NCBI RefSeq assembly: GCF_016908975.1
Contig: NZ_JAFBEX010000010.1
Span: 124,001 to 188,000, forward strand
Length of the DNA stretch: 64,000 bases
Direction of reading: 5' to 3'
Source: Neobacillus cucumis
Lineage (GTDB): Bacteria; Bacillota; Bacilli; Bacillales; Cytobacillaceae
In this document: positions 37,122 to 45,118 of the stretch, piece after piece
Layout: each line of letters begins with the position of its first letter
Numbering within the stretch: the stretch's first letter is position 1
Translations under genes and position numbers: made by a program
Notes under the pieces: model-generated
What the model saw: only the letters and a program-made list of their open reading frames with translations
Told to the model about the DNA's origin: nothing
Databases searched by the model: none

Positions 37122-38249
37122 TTATTTGCGTGATTGAGTTTCTCTATATGCCTTTGGAACATATACACAGAATGGTTCACTTTCAATGTAATCGCCTGTT
37201 ATCGCATATGCTCTAGATCTCGATCCACCGCAAACATAACGGAATTCACACACACCGCATTTTCCTTTAAACTTATCCGGATTTCTCAATGCTTTGAATA
37301 TAGGCGATTCCCGATAAATTTCGGCTAACGGTGTTTCCCTGACATTCCCAGCTTTTACTGGTAAAAGTCCACTTGGATATACATCCCCAATATGTGAAAT
37401 AAACACAAAGCCGTTTCCATCATTAACGCCTTTTGGAGCACGTCCAAGACCGTCAATTGAACCCGTTAAGCCTTTTTCAGTTAAGGCAGTTATATATTCA
37501 ATTTCATTGGTTTGTGTATGAGCTTCCCGCATTTTTTGCTGAATAACAACACGGCGGTAATGCATCGCCTCGGTTGTTTTTATATCGAAAGACACACGCT
37601 TGCTTAAGTCATAAAGCCATCTTAATACTTTTTCATGTTCCACAGGTGAGATCATATCACTCACTTGTCCTCGTCCTGTCGGCACTAGGAAGAAGACACT
37701 CCAAAGCACACAATTTAAATCCTCGACCATTTTTGCCATTTCTTCTAAATAGTCAACACTATATCGAGAAATAACTGTATTTATCTGAATAGGAATTTCC
37801 AATTCATGCAGGTATTTAATTCGTTCCATCGTCAAATCAAAAGAACCTGCTGTTCCGCGAAAATGGTCATGGACCGCAGCATTTGGTCCATCAATGCTAA
37901 AAGCCCAACGTGAAAGGCCAACCTCTTTGGCTTTTTCAATTGCATCTTTCGTTACATTCGGAGTTGCACTTGGAGTCATGGATACCCTTACTCCCTTTTC
38001 GACTGCATATTTAGCAATTTCAAAAATATCCTCTCTCATTAAAGGATCGCCGCCAGTAAAGACGAGGATCGGATTATTCATATCATATATATCATCAATT
38101 AAATTTTTACCTTCTTCAAATGTTAATTCACGTGGATCCCGTGTGTACTGGGCATCAGCACGGCAATGTAAACATTTTAGCTGGCAAGCACGTGTTAATT
38201 CCCAAATGACAATGAACGGATCTTTATTAAAATCACGATTAAAAGACAA
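37122..38249 (-). CDS. Radical SAM/SPASM protein, NirJ/AhbD-like
   Basis: A 375-residue radical SAM enzyme. The cluster motif is C22-x3-C26-x2-C29 in WELTRACQLKCLHC, the SAM-binding GG motif is VFTGGDPLM, and a C-terminal SPASM-type auxiliary-cluster region has CGVCEFRYVCGGSRSRAY then a further Cys. The opening resembles enzymes of alternative haem and haem d1 synthesis (NirJ, AhbC, AhbD), but I cannot assign a reaction. A near-consensus Fnr box with class II spacing lies upstream, so it is expected to be made anaerobically. Confidence 0.85.
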   Translation of the reverse strand: MSFNRDFNKDPFIVIWELTRACQLKCLHCRADAQYTRDPRELTFEEGKNLIDDIYDMNNPILVFTGGDPLMREDIFEIAKYAVEKGVRVSMTPSATPNVTKDAIEKAKEVGLSRWAFSIDGPNAAVHDHFRGTAGSFDLTMERIKYLHELEIPIQINTVISRYSVDYLEEMAKMVEDLNCVLWSVFFLVPTGRGQVSDMISPVEHEKVLRWLYDLSKRVSFDIKTTEAMHYRRVVIQQKMREAHTQTNEIEYITALTEKGLTGSIDGLGRAPKGVNDGNGFVFISHIGDVYPSGLLPVKAGNVRETPLAEIYRESPIFKALRNPDKFKGKCGVCEFRYVCGGSRSRAYAITGDYIESEPFCVYVPKAYRETQSRK

Positions 38250-38330
38250 TTGAATCGCCTCCCCAATCTGCCCATTTTACTTCAAATGGTCTCAATTAAC
38301 TCTATTATAATGATGTTAATATTTATAAAA

Positions 38331-38346
38331 AGTGAACTATCTCACA
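38331..38346 (-). promoter_or_regulatory. Fnr box upstream of the radical SAM gene
   Basis: TGTGAGATAGTTCACT on the minus strand, one mismatch to TGTGA-N6-TCACA, centred 29.5 bp from a consensus TATAAT (38304-38309). This places it at about -41.5. Confidence 0.82.
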
Positions 38347-38383
38347 TAAAGAACAATTAATTTGTCTCTTTTGTGACATAAAA

Positions 38384-38415
38384 AAAACAGCAGACATTTT
38401 TATCTACTGTTTTGA
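38384..38415 (-). terminator. Terminator of yitW
   Basis: AAAACAGTAGA/TCTGCTGTTTT hairpin with T-run on the minus strand. Confidence 0.8.
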
Positions 38416-38427
38416 ATCGATATTGTT

Positions 38428-38736
38428 TTAGCGAATTCCCAAGGCGATTTTCGCATAACGTGACATCATTTCCTTGTTCCAAGGCGGGTTCCAAACGATA
38501 TTAACATCTGTTTCCTTAATTTCAGGTATGTCTGCTAAAGCTCGTTTTACTTGATCAACAATCGTACCTGCTAATGGGCATCCCATCGCTGTTAAGGTCA
38601 TGGTAATGGTTGCCAACCCTTCTTCATTCAGCTCCACATCATAGACTAAACCTAGGTTAACAATATCTACTCCCAATTCTGGGTCAATAACAAGCTCTAA
38701 TGCGCCCATTATATTTTCTTTTAATTCTTCATTCAT
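38428..38736 (-). CDS. yitW: Iron-sulfur assembly-type protein YitW (DUF59/MIP18)
   Basis: A 102-residue MIP18/DUF59-family protein, the usual length. Conserved segments are VIDPELGVDIVNLGLVYDV and TAMGCPLAGTIVDQV with the family cysteine. Relatives act in iron-sulfur protein maturation (SufT-like). The ATG at 38736 follows AGGAGTG; an upstream extension has no support. Its location beside Fnr and Ric genes suits an iron-sulfur role. Confidence 0.9.
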   Translation of the reverse strand: MNEELKENIMGALELVIDPELGVDIVNLGLVYDVELNEEGLATITMTLTAMGCPLAGTIVDQVKRALADIPEIKETDVNIVWNPPWNKEMMSRYAKIALGIR

Positions 38737-39044
38737 ATGGTAACACTCCTTAATAAACCTTGTTTTTATATTATTTCTCTTAAAACTACCATGCACTGCT
38801 TTTTGCTGCCCTATTCACTTGTAATCAACTTTGCCAAACCAATTAGGTAAAATAATCATATCGCTTTTAACAAATAGATGGTGTGAATTTTTTTACAGTT
38901 TGGCTATAAAATTGTTAACATAGTATCTATAGTAACTTCATGACGATTTTTTATTGAAACATGTTCATACTGTAGTGTACCATGCCAGCAAATTTTTTTC
39001 TAAATCAAAGCATTATGATTAAAAAATAAAAAGTAGGTGTCCAA
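38737..39044. other. Intergenic region yitW / yitU
   Basis: 308 bp between divergent genes. Promoter-like AT-rich sequence, including TTGTTAACATAGTATCTATAGT; no RNA element, repeat or open frame that I can support. Confidence 0.6.
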
Positions 39045-39854
39045 ATGGCTGAGAAACATTTAATTGCACTAGACTTAGATGGGACATTATTAACAGATGA
39101 TAAAACAATTTCCAACAGAAATAAGGAAATTATCGAAAAAGCAAAAGCAGAAGGGCATATCGTGATGATTGCGACAGGAAGGCCATACCGATCAAGTGAA
39201 ATGTATTACCGCGAATTAGAATTAGATACCCCAATTGTTAATTTTAACGGTGCGTTTACACATCACCCGCTCGATAAAGACTGGGGTTTCTACCATGAAC
39301 CGCTCGATGTTAAAGTAGCAAAAGATATTGTTGAAGCATGTAGAAGCTTTCATTTTCACAATATTATTGCTGAAGTCATGGATGATGTCTATTTCCACTA
39401 CCACGATGAAAAACTTTTGGATATTTTTCGTTTTGGTAATCCCAAAATAACAACCGGTGATTTAGCGAACTATTTAACAGATTCACCGACAAGTATGCTG
39501 ATTCATACAGAAGAGGAACAGCTTAAAAAAATTCGTGATCACCTCTCCGAAATCCATGCTGAAGTCATCGAACAACGCAGTTGGGCGGCACCTTGGCATG
39601 TAATTGAAATTATTAAAAGTGGGTTAAATAAGGCAGTTGGTTTAAAAAAGGCTGCTGATTATTATGGAATCCCTGCTGAAAGGATTGTGGCCTTTGGTGA
39701 CGAGGATAATGATTTAGAGATGCTTGAATATGCTGGTCACGGAATTGCGATGGGAAATGCGATTGATCAAGTTAAAAATATTGCTAAAGATGTCACCCTC
39801 AGCAATGAAGAAAATGGTGTTGGTGAATATTTAGCAGATTTGCTAAATCTATAA
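39045..39854 (+). CDS. yitU: Cof-type HAD-IIB phosphatase YitU
   Basis: A haloacid-dehalogenase phosphatase of 269 residues. Motif I is ALDLDGTLL with the nucleophile Asp, motif II TGRPYRSS, the lysine is in SGLNKAVGL, and motif IV is AFGDEDNDLEML. A C2-type cap lies between. Such proteins dephosphorylate sugar phosphates, FMN precursors or similar small molecules; the substrate is unknown. Position beside yitW and yitT matches B. subtilis yitU. Confidence 0.92.
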   Translation: MAEKHLIALDLDGTLLTDDKTISNRNKEIIEKAKAEGHIVMIATGRPYRSSEMYYRELELDTPIVNFNGAFTHHPLDKDWGFYHEPLDVKVAKDIVEACRSFHFHNIIAEVMDDVYFHYHDEKLLDIFRFGNPKITTGDLANYLTDSPTSMLIHTEEEQLKKIRDHLSEIHAEVIEQRSWAAPWHVIEIIKSGLNKAVGLKKAADYYGIPAERIVAFGDEDNDLEMLEYAGHGIAMGNAIDQVKNIAKDVTLSNEENGVGEYLADLLNL

Positions 39855-39986
39855 AAGACGAGCTATTTAAACGTTCAGATTTTCGCCATTGTTTACCTAA
39901 ATGAACCGGAGCATATATGTGCATACTAGTTTTGAGGCAGCAAAGCTGTTTCAATCTTGGCTTTTTAGCATATTGGAGGGATTCGA

Positions 39987-40139
39987 ATGGGTAAACGAAA
40001 CAAATCAAAACGCTTTGTCCAACAAGGAGTGGATACGGTCAGCAAGCATGATGAACGTATCCCCTATCACATGACCTATGCTGAAGCAGAAGCTCAGAAG
40101 ATGGCCAATGTGAATGAATCCTCGCTTGGAGGAATATAA
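39987..40139 (+). CDS. Small basic protein of unknown family
   Basis: A 50-residue hydrophilic protein translated by hand (starts MGKRNKSKRFVQQGVDTVSK, ends NVNESSLGGI). GGAGGG lies seven bases before the ATG. Its stop is one base before the ATG of the DUF3813-like gene, so the pair is translationally coupled. I do not recognise the family. The basic start and polar composition resemble small sporulation-associated proteins, but that is only an impression. Confidence 0.75.
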   Translation: MGKRNKSKRFVQQGVDTVSKHDERIPYHMTYAEAEAQKMANVNESSLGGI

Positions 40140-40140
40140 C

Positions 40141-40326
40141 ATGGGAAACCAATTGTTCCAGGAAGCCAGACGATTTGTGGAGATGGCGAGATCTGCCAAC
40201 CCTTCTGACCTTGATTCTGCTGTCGCAAAAGCAAAGAATGCACTTAGTTCAGCCTATGCTAATTCGACTGTAGCTGAACAAGCCCAGCTCCGACAAATGC
40301 AAGAAGAGCTAGATCAAATTAAATAA
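40141..40326 (+). CDS. DUF3813-like small helical protein
   Basis: A 61-residue Ala/Gln-rich helical protein (MGNQLFQEARRFVEMARSAN start). The ATG at 40141 uses the GGAGG at the end of the preceding gene; a start at 40114 would overlap that gene by 26 bp. I place it tentatively in DUF3813, found near yitT and yitS in Bacillus. Function unknown. Confidence 0.75.
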   Translation: MGNQLFQEARRFVEMARSANPSDLDSAVAKAKNALSSAYANSTVAEQAQLRQMQEELDQIK

Positions 40327-40329
40327 TCA

Positions 40330-40366
40330 AAGTGAAGGCGTCCATACTTGGGCGCCTTTACTTTAT
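40330..40366. terminator. Bidirectional terminator, DUF3813 gene / yitT
   Basis: AAAGTGAAGGCGTCC/GGGCGCCTTTACTTT stem between convergent genes. Confidence 0.85.
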
Positions 40367-40382
40367 CTTGACAGTCTTGGTT

Positions 40383-41225
40383 TTAATCCTTCCGAAAAAA
40401 ACCATAAACGCTAGTGGTTTGAATGATATTAGTAAAGGCATTAGGATCCACTTCCTGAATGATTCGTTCTAAATCAAAAAGTTCATAGCGGGTAATCACA
40501 ATCATCAGCATATCTCGTGCTTCATTGGAAAAAGCGCCCTTAGCAGGAAGCATGGTAATCCCCCTAACAAGAGAAGCATGGATGGCCTTTTTCATTTCAT
40601 CCGCCTTTTTGGTAATAATCATAGCGGTTAATTTAGCGTGTCTAGTATGAATGGCATCAATCACCCTTGTCGAAGTATATAATGTCACAAGCGTATAGAG
40701 AGCTTTTTCCCATCCATATAAATAACCAGCTGTCAGGATAATAACTCCATTTAAGACAAACATATAGGGACCAATAGGTTTGTCTTTCATCCGCGAAAGG
40801 ACCATTGCAATAATATCGACTCCACCTGTAGAGGCACCCCATTTTAATGTGATCCCTACCCCGATTGCCAGTATAACCCCGCCAAAAACAGCATTGAGTA
40901 AAATGTCATGTGAAACTTCCTTAATGGGAATCAAAGATAGAAATAAGGAAGTAAGTAAAACACTAATAAAACTGTAAATCGTAAATGATTTCCCAACCTT
41001 TTTCCAACCAAGAATGGCAACCGGAATATTTAATAGAAGCAATAAAAAACCCATCGATACATTAATTGGTGTATAATCGCTTAGTATCTTTGAGAGTAAC
41101 TGAGCAACACCAGCAAAACCGCTGGAATAAACATTTGCCGGGATAAGAAAAAGGTTCATGGCGAGCGCATTTATGAATGCACCAGCGATAACAATCACGA
41201 GTTTTTTAGTTTGGAGCCATAGCAA
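40383..41225 (-). CDS. yitT: YitT-family membrane protein
   Basis: A 280-residue protein with five or six N-terminal membrane helices (about residues 8-170), containing the family's NVSMGFLLLLLNIPVAILGW and TLKWGASTGGVDI. A cytosolic DUF2179 domain follows (about 205-278: RGITMLPAKGAFSN, EVDPNAFTNI). Transport of an unknown substrate is assumed for the family. Divergent from degV. Confidence 0.92.
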   Translation of the reverse strand: MLWLQTKKLVIVIAGAFINALAMNLFLIPANVYSSGFAGVAQLLSKILSDYTPINVSMGFLLLLLNIPVAILGWKKVGKSFTIYSFISVLLTSLFLSLIPIKEVSHDILLNAVFGGVILAIGVGITLKWGASTGGVDIIAMVLSRMKDKPIGPYMFVLNGVIILTAGYLYGWEKALYTLVTLYTSTRVIDAIHTRHAKLTAMIITKKADEMKKAIHASLVRGITMLPAKGAFSNEARDMLMIVITRYELFDLERIIQEVDPNAFTNIIQTTSVYGFFRKD

Positions 41226-41347
41226 TGGAACTCCCCCTTATTTATTGAATTTACAAACTGAATACTTCTTCATTTTGAAATTGTAATTTAAAGATGAAAC
41301 CGATAAACTGTAATTAATTAATATATGTTTGGAAAGCAGGTGAGCTT

Positions 41348-42202
41348 ATGACAGTAAAAATACTTGCTGACAGTGCATGTGATTTGCCATTAAATTTTTA
41401 TAGTGAAAATAATGTTGTATTATTCCCACTAAAGGTACAAATTAATGACCAAGGCTATGAAGATGTAAAAACGATTGATTCTAAAACCGTTTATGATGCA
41501 ATCAGAAGCGGAGTTGTTCCAAAGACCTCCCAGGTTTCTCCCCTTTTATTTGAGGAAGTTTTTACGGAGATGGCTGAAAAAAATGAAGAGGGAATTTATA
41601 TCGCCTTTTCCTCTGAGTTATCCGGTACATATTCAACTGCTGTTATGATTCTTGACCAAGTAAAAGAAAAATATCCAAACTTTCAATTAACCATTGTTGA
41701 TACAAAGTGTGCCTCGCTTGGAGTGGGTCTCGTTGTCATGGAGGCAGCTAAACTAGCTCTTCATAATGCAACGAAAGAGGAAATAATAGCGGATGTTAGA
41801 TTTAGAAGTGAACATATGGAGCATATTTTTACGGTTGAGGATTTAGATTATTTGGCAAAAGGCGGCAGGGTTTCTAAGGCTTCTGCATTCTTAGGCGGAT
41901 TGCTAAATATTAAGCCGATTTTAAATATGGAAGACGGAAAACTTGTTCCGATAGAAAAAATAAGAGGGCAAAAGAAAGTCTTCCGTCGGATTATTGAAAT
42001 TATGAAGGAACGGGGCTCAGGTTTGAATGAACAAATCATCGGTATTAGTCATGCAGATACTGAAGCAACTGCCCAAGAAGTAAAAGAGATGATTATCGAC
42101 GAGTTCCACCCTAAGGAAGTATATATCTCTTCCATCGGCTCAGCAATTGGATCCCATACAGGCCCGGGAACGATTTCTATCTTCTTTTTAAATCAAATAT
42201 GA
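41348..42202 (+). CDS. yitS: DegV family fatty-acid-binding protein (YitS)
   Basis: A 284-residue DegV/FakB-type protein. The N-terminal DSACDLPLNF and TSQVSPLLF segments and the central GGRVSKASAFLGGLLNIKPIL are hallmarks; the last shapes the fatty-acid pocket. In the FakA/FakB system such proteins present fatty acids to the kinase FakA; no fakA is present here. GCAGGTGA precedes the ATG. Position matches B. subtilis yitS. Confidence 0.92.
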   Translation: MTVKILADSACDLPLNFYSENNVVLFPLKVQINDQGYEDVKTIDSKTVYDAIRSGVVPKTSQVSPLLFEEVFTEMAEKNEEGIYIAFSSELSGTYSTAVMILDQVKEKYPNFQLTIVDTKCASLGVGLVVMEAAKLALHNATKEEIIADVRFRSEHMEHIFTVEDLDYLAKGGRVSKASAFLGGLLNIKPILNMEDGKLVPIEKIRGQKKVFRRIIEIMKERGSGLNEQIIGISHADTEATAQEVKEMIIDEFHPKEVYISSIGSAIGSHTGPGTISIFFLNQI

Positions 42203-42205
42203 ACA

Positions 42206-42238
42206 TGAAAAGAGAGCGAGGGTTCCCCCGCTCTTTTG
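42206..42238 (+). terminator. Terminator of yitS
   Basis: AAAAGAGAGCGAGGG / CCCCCGCTCTTTT hairpin with short T-run. Confidence 0.85.
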
Positions 42239-42242
42239 TTAG

Positions 42243-42368
42243 AATTGTCCAGCTACAGCGCCTAGCCCCTCGATGGTCTACAGACGCTCCCAAAAGGAAG
42301 GCAAAAAGCGCCTTACTTTTGGGAGCGACTTATGCTTGTCGGAGCTGAGCAAGGCGCTTCCGCTTTTC
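42243..42368. repeat. Dispersed repeat family A, copy 2 (inverted)
   Basis: Read on the minus strand it begins AAGAAAAGCGGAAGCGCCTT and ends GAGGGGCTAGGCGCTGTAGC, the same ends as at 587-718. The centre is different: GCTCCCAAAAGTAAGGCGC pairs with GCCTTCCTTTTGGGAGC, an unrelated hairpin module. Confidence 0.8.
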
Positions 42369-42500
42369 TTATTTATGATCTGTTTTCTTTGAGTATTGAT
42401 TTTTTCCTGCTTGACGATTTTTTTCACGCATCATATTTTTTTCATGTCGTAAGGCGTTATTGTCCTGTGCTTTTTTATCGTTATCAGAAGTGTGCGGCAT
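42369..42500 (-). CDS. DUF3941-like small protein
   Basis: A 43-residue, very polar protein translated by hand (starts MPHTSDNDKKAQDNN, ends KNQYSKKTDHK). AGGAG lies upstream of the ATG at 42500. Its composition and the RHEKNMMREKNRQAGKN core match my memory of the DUF3941 proteins of Bacillus. Its stop lies at the very end of a family A repeat. The plus-strand frame across this region is spurious. Confidence 0.75.
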   Translation of the reverse strand: MPHTSDNDKKAQDNNALRHEKNMMREKNRQAGKNQYSKKTDHK

Positions 42501-42574
42501 ATTCTTACTCCTTTCATAATTTCTTGCAAGACTTATTGTCTGTCATTTAGGAGAAGAGTATGTAAGGAAAAAAG

Positions 42575-43438
42575 CTAATCCTTTTTTGCGTAAGTCCAAC
42601 TACCTTCCTGATAAACTTTACCTTCTTTTATTAACTTTCCTAAGGCCCGCTTAAAAGCCCCTTTGCTTAGATTAAATCGCTCTTGAATATCTTCAGGCAT
42701 ACTTTTATCATTATAAGGCATTGCACCATTTCGGCTCACCAAATATTCATAAATCTTTTCTGCATCTAAATCTTGAGATTCTTCTTTTCGCGCAAGTAAT
42801 GATACATTAATTGTACCATCTTCCTTTACATCGATAATCCGGCCCTCAACCTTTTGGCCTAAGCGAGGTTCCACCTTGCGCTGAGATTCATGTATAAACC
42901 CTTTAAATCCTTCAATTGTATAAACCCAGCTGCCGACCTTGGCGGTTCGATAAATATGCCCTTGTACATTCTTATTAAAATCCTTTCTCGATGCATCAAT
43001 CGAGATGGATTGGATTACCTGATCACTTGCCAGGCGTGCATAAAGCAGGTTACTGCGATTTACCCGTAAAGTAATATAAACCATATCCCCTACCTTCGGC
43101 CATACCGACTGGTGGGCAGGAAGATCATCTGCACCTAATAAAATATCCTTTGGAAGACCGATGTTTAGGAATACACCAATTTTCGAATTCGTATCTGTCA
43201 CTTTGACCCAAGCATAGGTACCCACAGAAAGCTCTGGTATTGTCATAGAAGCGGAGATTCTTCCCTGGGAATCAGTAAATAAAAATACTTCTACCTCGTC
43301 CCCTTCCGCTAATTCTTGCTGTGCTTGATTTTTATGCAATAAAACATCCTCATTGCCATCGGATAAGAAATAACCAAAATCAGCAATTCGGGCTACAGTT
43401 AATGTGGTTGTTTGACCAATAAGTTCAGTTAAAGACAT
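42575..43438 (-). CDS. cvfB: S1-domain RNA-binding protein CvfB (YitL)
   Basis: A 287-residue protein with tandem S1-like OB folds (about 1-60, 65-130 and 145-210), including GSWVYTIEGFKGFIHESQR and KVEGRIIDVKEDGTINVSL. A C-terminal winged helix follows (LSKGAFKRALGKLIKEGKVY). Staphylococcal CvfB controls virulence genes; the Bacillus protein (YitL) binds RNA but its role is less clear. AAGGAG precedes the ATG. Confidence 0.92.
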   Translation of the reverse strand: MSLTELIGQTTTLTVARIADFGYFLSDGNEDVLLHKNQAQQELAEGDEVEVFLFTDSQGRISASMTIPELSVGTYAWVKVTDTNSKIGVFLNIGLPKDILLGADDLPAHQSVWPKVGDMVYITLRVNRSNLLYARLASDQVIQSISIDASRKDFNKNVQGHIYRTAKVGSWVYTIEGFKGFIHESQRKVEPRLGQKVEGRIIDVKEDGTINVSLLARKEESQDLDAEKIYEYLVSRNGAMPYNDKSMPEDIQERFNLSKGAFKRALGKLIKEGKVYQEGSWTYAKKD

Positions 43439-43498
43439 CTTTTTAAGCTCCTTTTTTCAATGCCTGTCGCCCCTAGGAAAAAATCAACTCTTTTTTCC

Positions 43499-43530
43499 CT
43501 GTTCAAGGCGCTTCAGCTTTTCTTGCTTGT
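43499..43530. repeat. Fragment of dispersed repeat family A
   Basis: TTCAAGGCGCTTCAGCTTTTCTT resembles the outer end of the copies at 587 and 42243 (inverted). Only this end is present, so it looks like a degraded copy. Confidence 0.5.
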
Positions 43531-43609
43531 TCGAACTGCTATATTTTACTATAATGTACCCGTAAAGGGAAACTTTAGCAGGTAATGATTATTAACTGGA
43601 GGTATGGCT

Positions 43610-44101
43610 ATGTCTAAAGACAGCTCATTTGATATTGTATCAAAGGTAGACTTCTCTGAAGTTACCAATGCCATTGCGCAAACGATGAAAGAAATCGGGA
43701 CACGTTATGACTTTAAGGGCAGTAAAAGTGAAGTAACACTTGATAAGGAAGAACTTGTCCTTGTTTCAGATGATGAATATAAAATGGATCAATTAAAGGA
43801 TGTCCTATTTGGTAAATTAATTAAACGCGGCGTACCGGTTAAAAATCTCGATTACGGCAAGATTGAAAAGGCATCGGGCGGTACCGTTCGCCAACGTGCC
43901 AAACTTGCCCAAGGCATCGATAAGGAAAACGCTAAAAAAATTAATACGATAATTAAAAATAGCGGCGTGAAAGTAAAGAGTCAAGTTCAAGACGACCAAG
44001 TTCGTGTTACTGGCAAAAGTAGAGATGATTTGCAAAAAATTATCTCACTTGTACGTGAAGCTGACCTCTCGATTGATGTCCAATTCATCAATTACCGTTA
44101 A
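43610..44101 (+). CDS. yitK: YajQ family nucleotide-binding protein (YitK)
   Basis: A 163-residue YajQ-family protein with a duplicated ferredoxin-like fold: [18 protein letters not shown] start, [11 protein letters not shown], and [24 protein letters not shown]. YajQ proteins bind nucleotides, cyclic di-GMP in some species. The ATG at 43610 is seven bases after GGAGG; the ATG at 43604 is too close to it. Length equals that of B. subtilis YitK. Confidence 0.93.
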   Translation: MSKDSSFDIVSKVDFSEVTNAIAQTMKEIGTRYDFKGSKSEVTLDKEELVLVSDDEYKMDQLKDVLFGKLIKRGVPVKNLDYGKIEKASGGTVRQRAKLAQGIDKENAKKINTIIKNSGVKVKSQVQDDQVRVTGKSRDDLQKIISLVREADLSIDVQFINYR

Positions 44102-44111
44102 GATTATTACT

Positions 44112-44149
44112 ACAGGCTAAGGAATTGTCCTTAGCCTGTTTATTTTTCT
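44112..44149 (+). terminator. Terminator of yitK
   Basis: ACAGGCTAAGGA/TCCTTAGCCTGT stem with TTTATTTTT. Confidence 0.9.
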
Positions 44150-44208
44150 CATAATTTGCTTCATTTATCTAACACTAACAGTGATTAAAAAGATGGAGGT
44201 TTTAGGAA

Positions 44209-45081
44209 ATGAGCAATAATCAGAAACAGCAGAAAAACACCTTTCCACCGCAGCATCAAAATCATCAGCCTGGAGTTGAAAGTGAAATGAATCCGCGCCC
44301 GGTTTCAGTGGCTCCGAATTATAAACCAAGCGGTAAATTAACTGGAAAGACCGCAATGATTACAGGAGGCGATAGTGGCATAGGAAAGGCTGTTGCTATT
44401 TATTTTGCCAAGGAAGGAGCCGATGTTGCGATTGTTTATTTAGAAGAACATCAAGATGCAGAGGAGACTAAACAGCTTATTGAAGCAGAAGGACGCAAAT
44501 GTCTTCTTTTCTCTGGTGATATCGGCTCCGAAGAAACCTGCAAGGATATTATCAGCAAAACCATCAGTGAGTTTCAAAAACTTGATATTCTTGTCAACAA
44601 TGCAGCAGAACAGCACCCACAAAAGAGTTTGTTAGATATTTCTTCCCAACAGTTGGAAAAAACTTTCCGCACTAATATATTTTCTTACTTTTATATGACC
44701 AAAATGGCACTGCCACATTTAAAATCAGGAGCATCAATCATCAATACAGCGTCCATAACCGCTTATCATGGAAATGAACAATTATTAGACTATTCGGCTA
44801 CTAAAGGGGCTATTGTCACCTTTACACGTTCACTCTCCATGTCACTGGCCAAACAGGGAATACGCGTAAACGGAGTTGCACCAGGTCCCATTTGGACACC
44901 GCTTATTCCTTCCACATTTCCCGAGGATCAAGTTGCAACTTTTGGCTCCGACACGCCAATGGGGAGAGCAGGGCAGCCTCACGAACTTGCACCAAGTTAC
45001 GTCTTTCTAGCTTCCGATGACTCAACATATGTAAGTGGTCAAATGATTCATGTTAATGGGGGCACTATAATTAATGGATAA
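44209..45081 (+). CDS. Short-chain dehydrogenase/reductase, stress type
   Basis: A 290-residue SDR resembling B. subtilis general-stress dehydrogenases (YdaD/YhdF/YhxC/YhxD group). A hydrophilic N-terminal extension with Pro and Gln precedes the dinucleotide motif TGGDSGIGKAVA; NNAAEQ, the active-site serine in TASITAY, and YSATKGAI (YxxxK) follow. Substrate unknown. GGAGGT precedes the ATG. I see no sigma-B promoter. Confidence 0.9.
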   Translation: MSNNQKQQKNTFPPQHQNHQPGVESEMNPRPVSVAPNYKPSGKLTGKTAMITGGDSGIGKAVAIYFAKEGADVAIVYLEEHQDAEETKQLIEAEGRKCLLFSGDIGSEETCKDIISKTISEFQKLDILVNNAAEQHPQKSLLDISSQQLEKTFRTNIFSYFYMTKMALPHLKSGASIINTASITAYHGNEQLLDYSATKGAIVTFTRSLSMSLAKQGIRVNGVAPGPIWTPLIPSTFPEDQVATFGSDTPMGRAGQPHELAPSYVFLASDDSTYVSGQMIHVNGGTIING

Positions 45082-45115
45082 AAAAATTGGCGGAACGAAT
45101 TCCGCCGATTTCTCT
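45082..45115. terminator. Bidirectional hairpin, SDR gene / GH13-like gene
   Basis: AAATTGGCGGAA/TTCCGCCGATTT stem between convergent genes. Confidence 0.85.
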
Positions 45116-45118
45116 AAC

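Noticed and set aside
29724-38249. Anaerobic/molybdenum block considered as a horizontally acquired island
   Set aside because: Base composition looks like the surroundings, there is no integrase, tRNA or direct repeat at its edges, and the fnr-ywiC pairing is also found in B. subtilis.
42332-42550. Plus-strand frame of 72 codons
   Set aside because: It is antisense to the well-formed DUF3941-like gene at 42369-42500 and starts inside a family A repeat.
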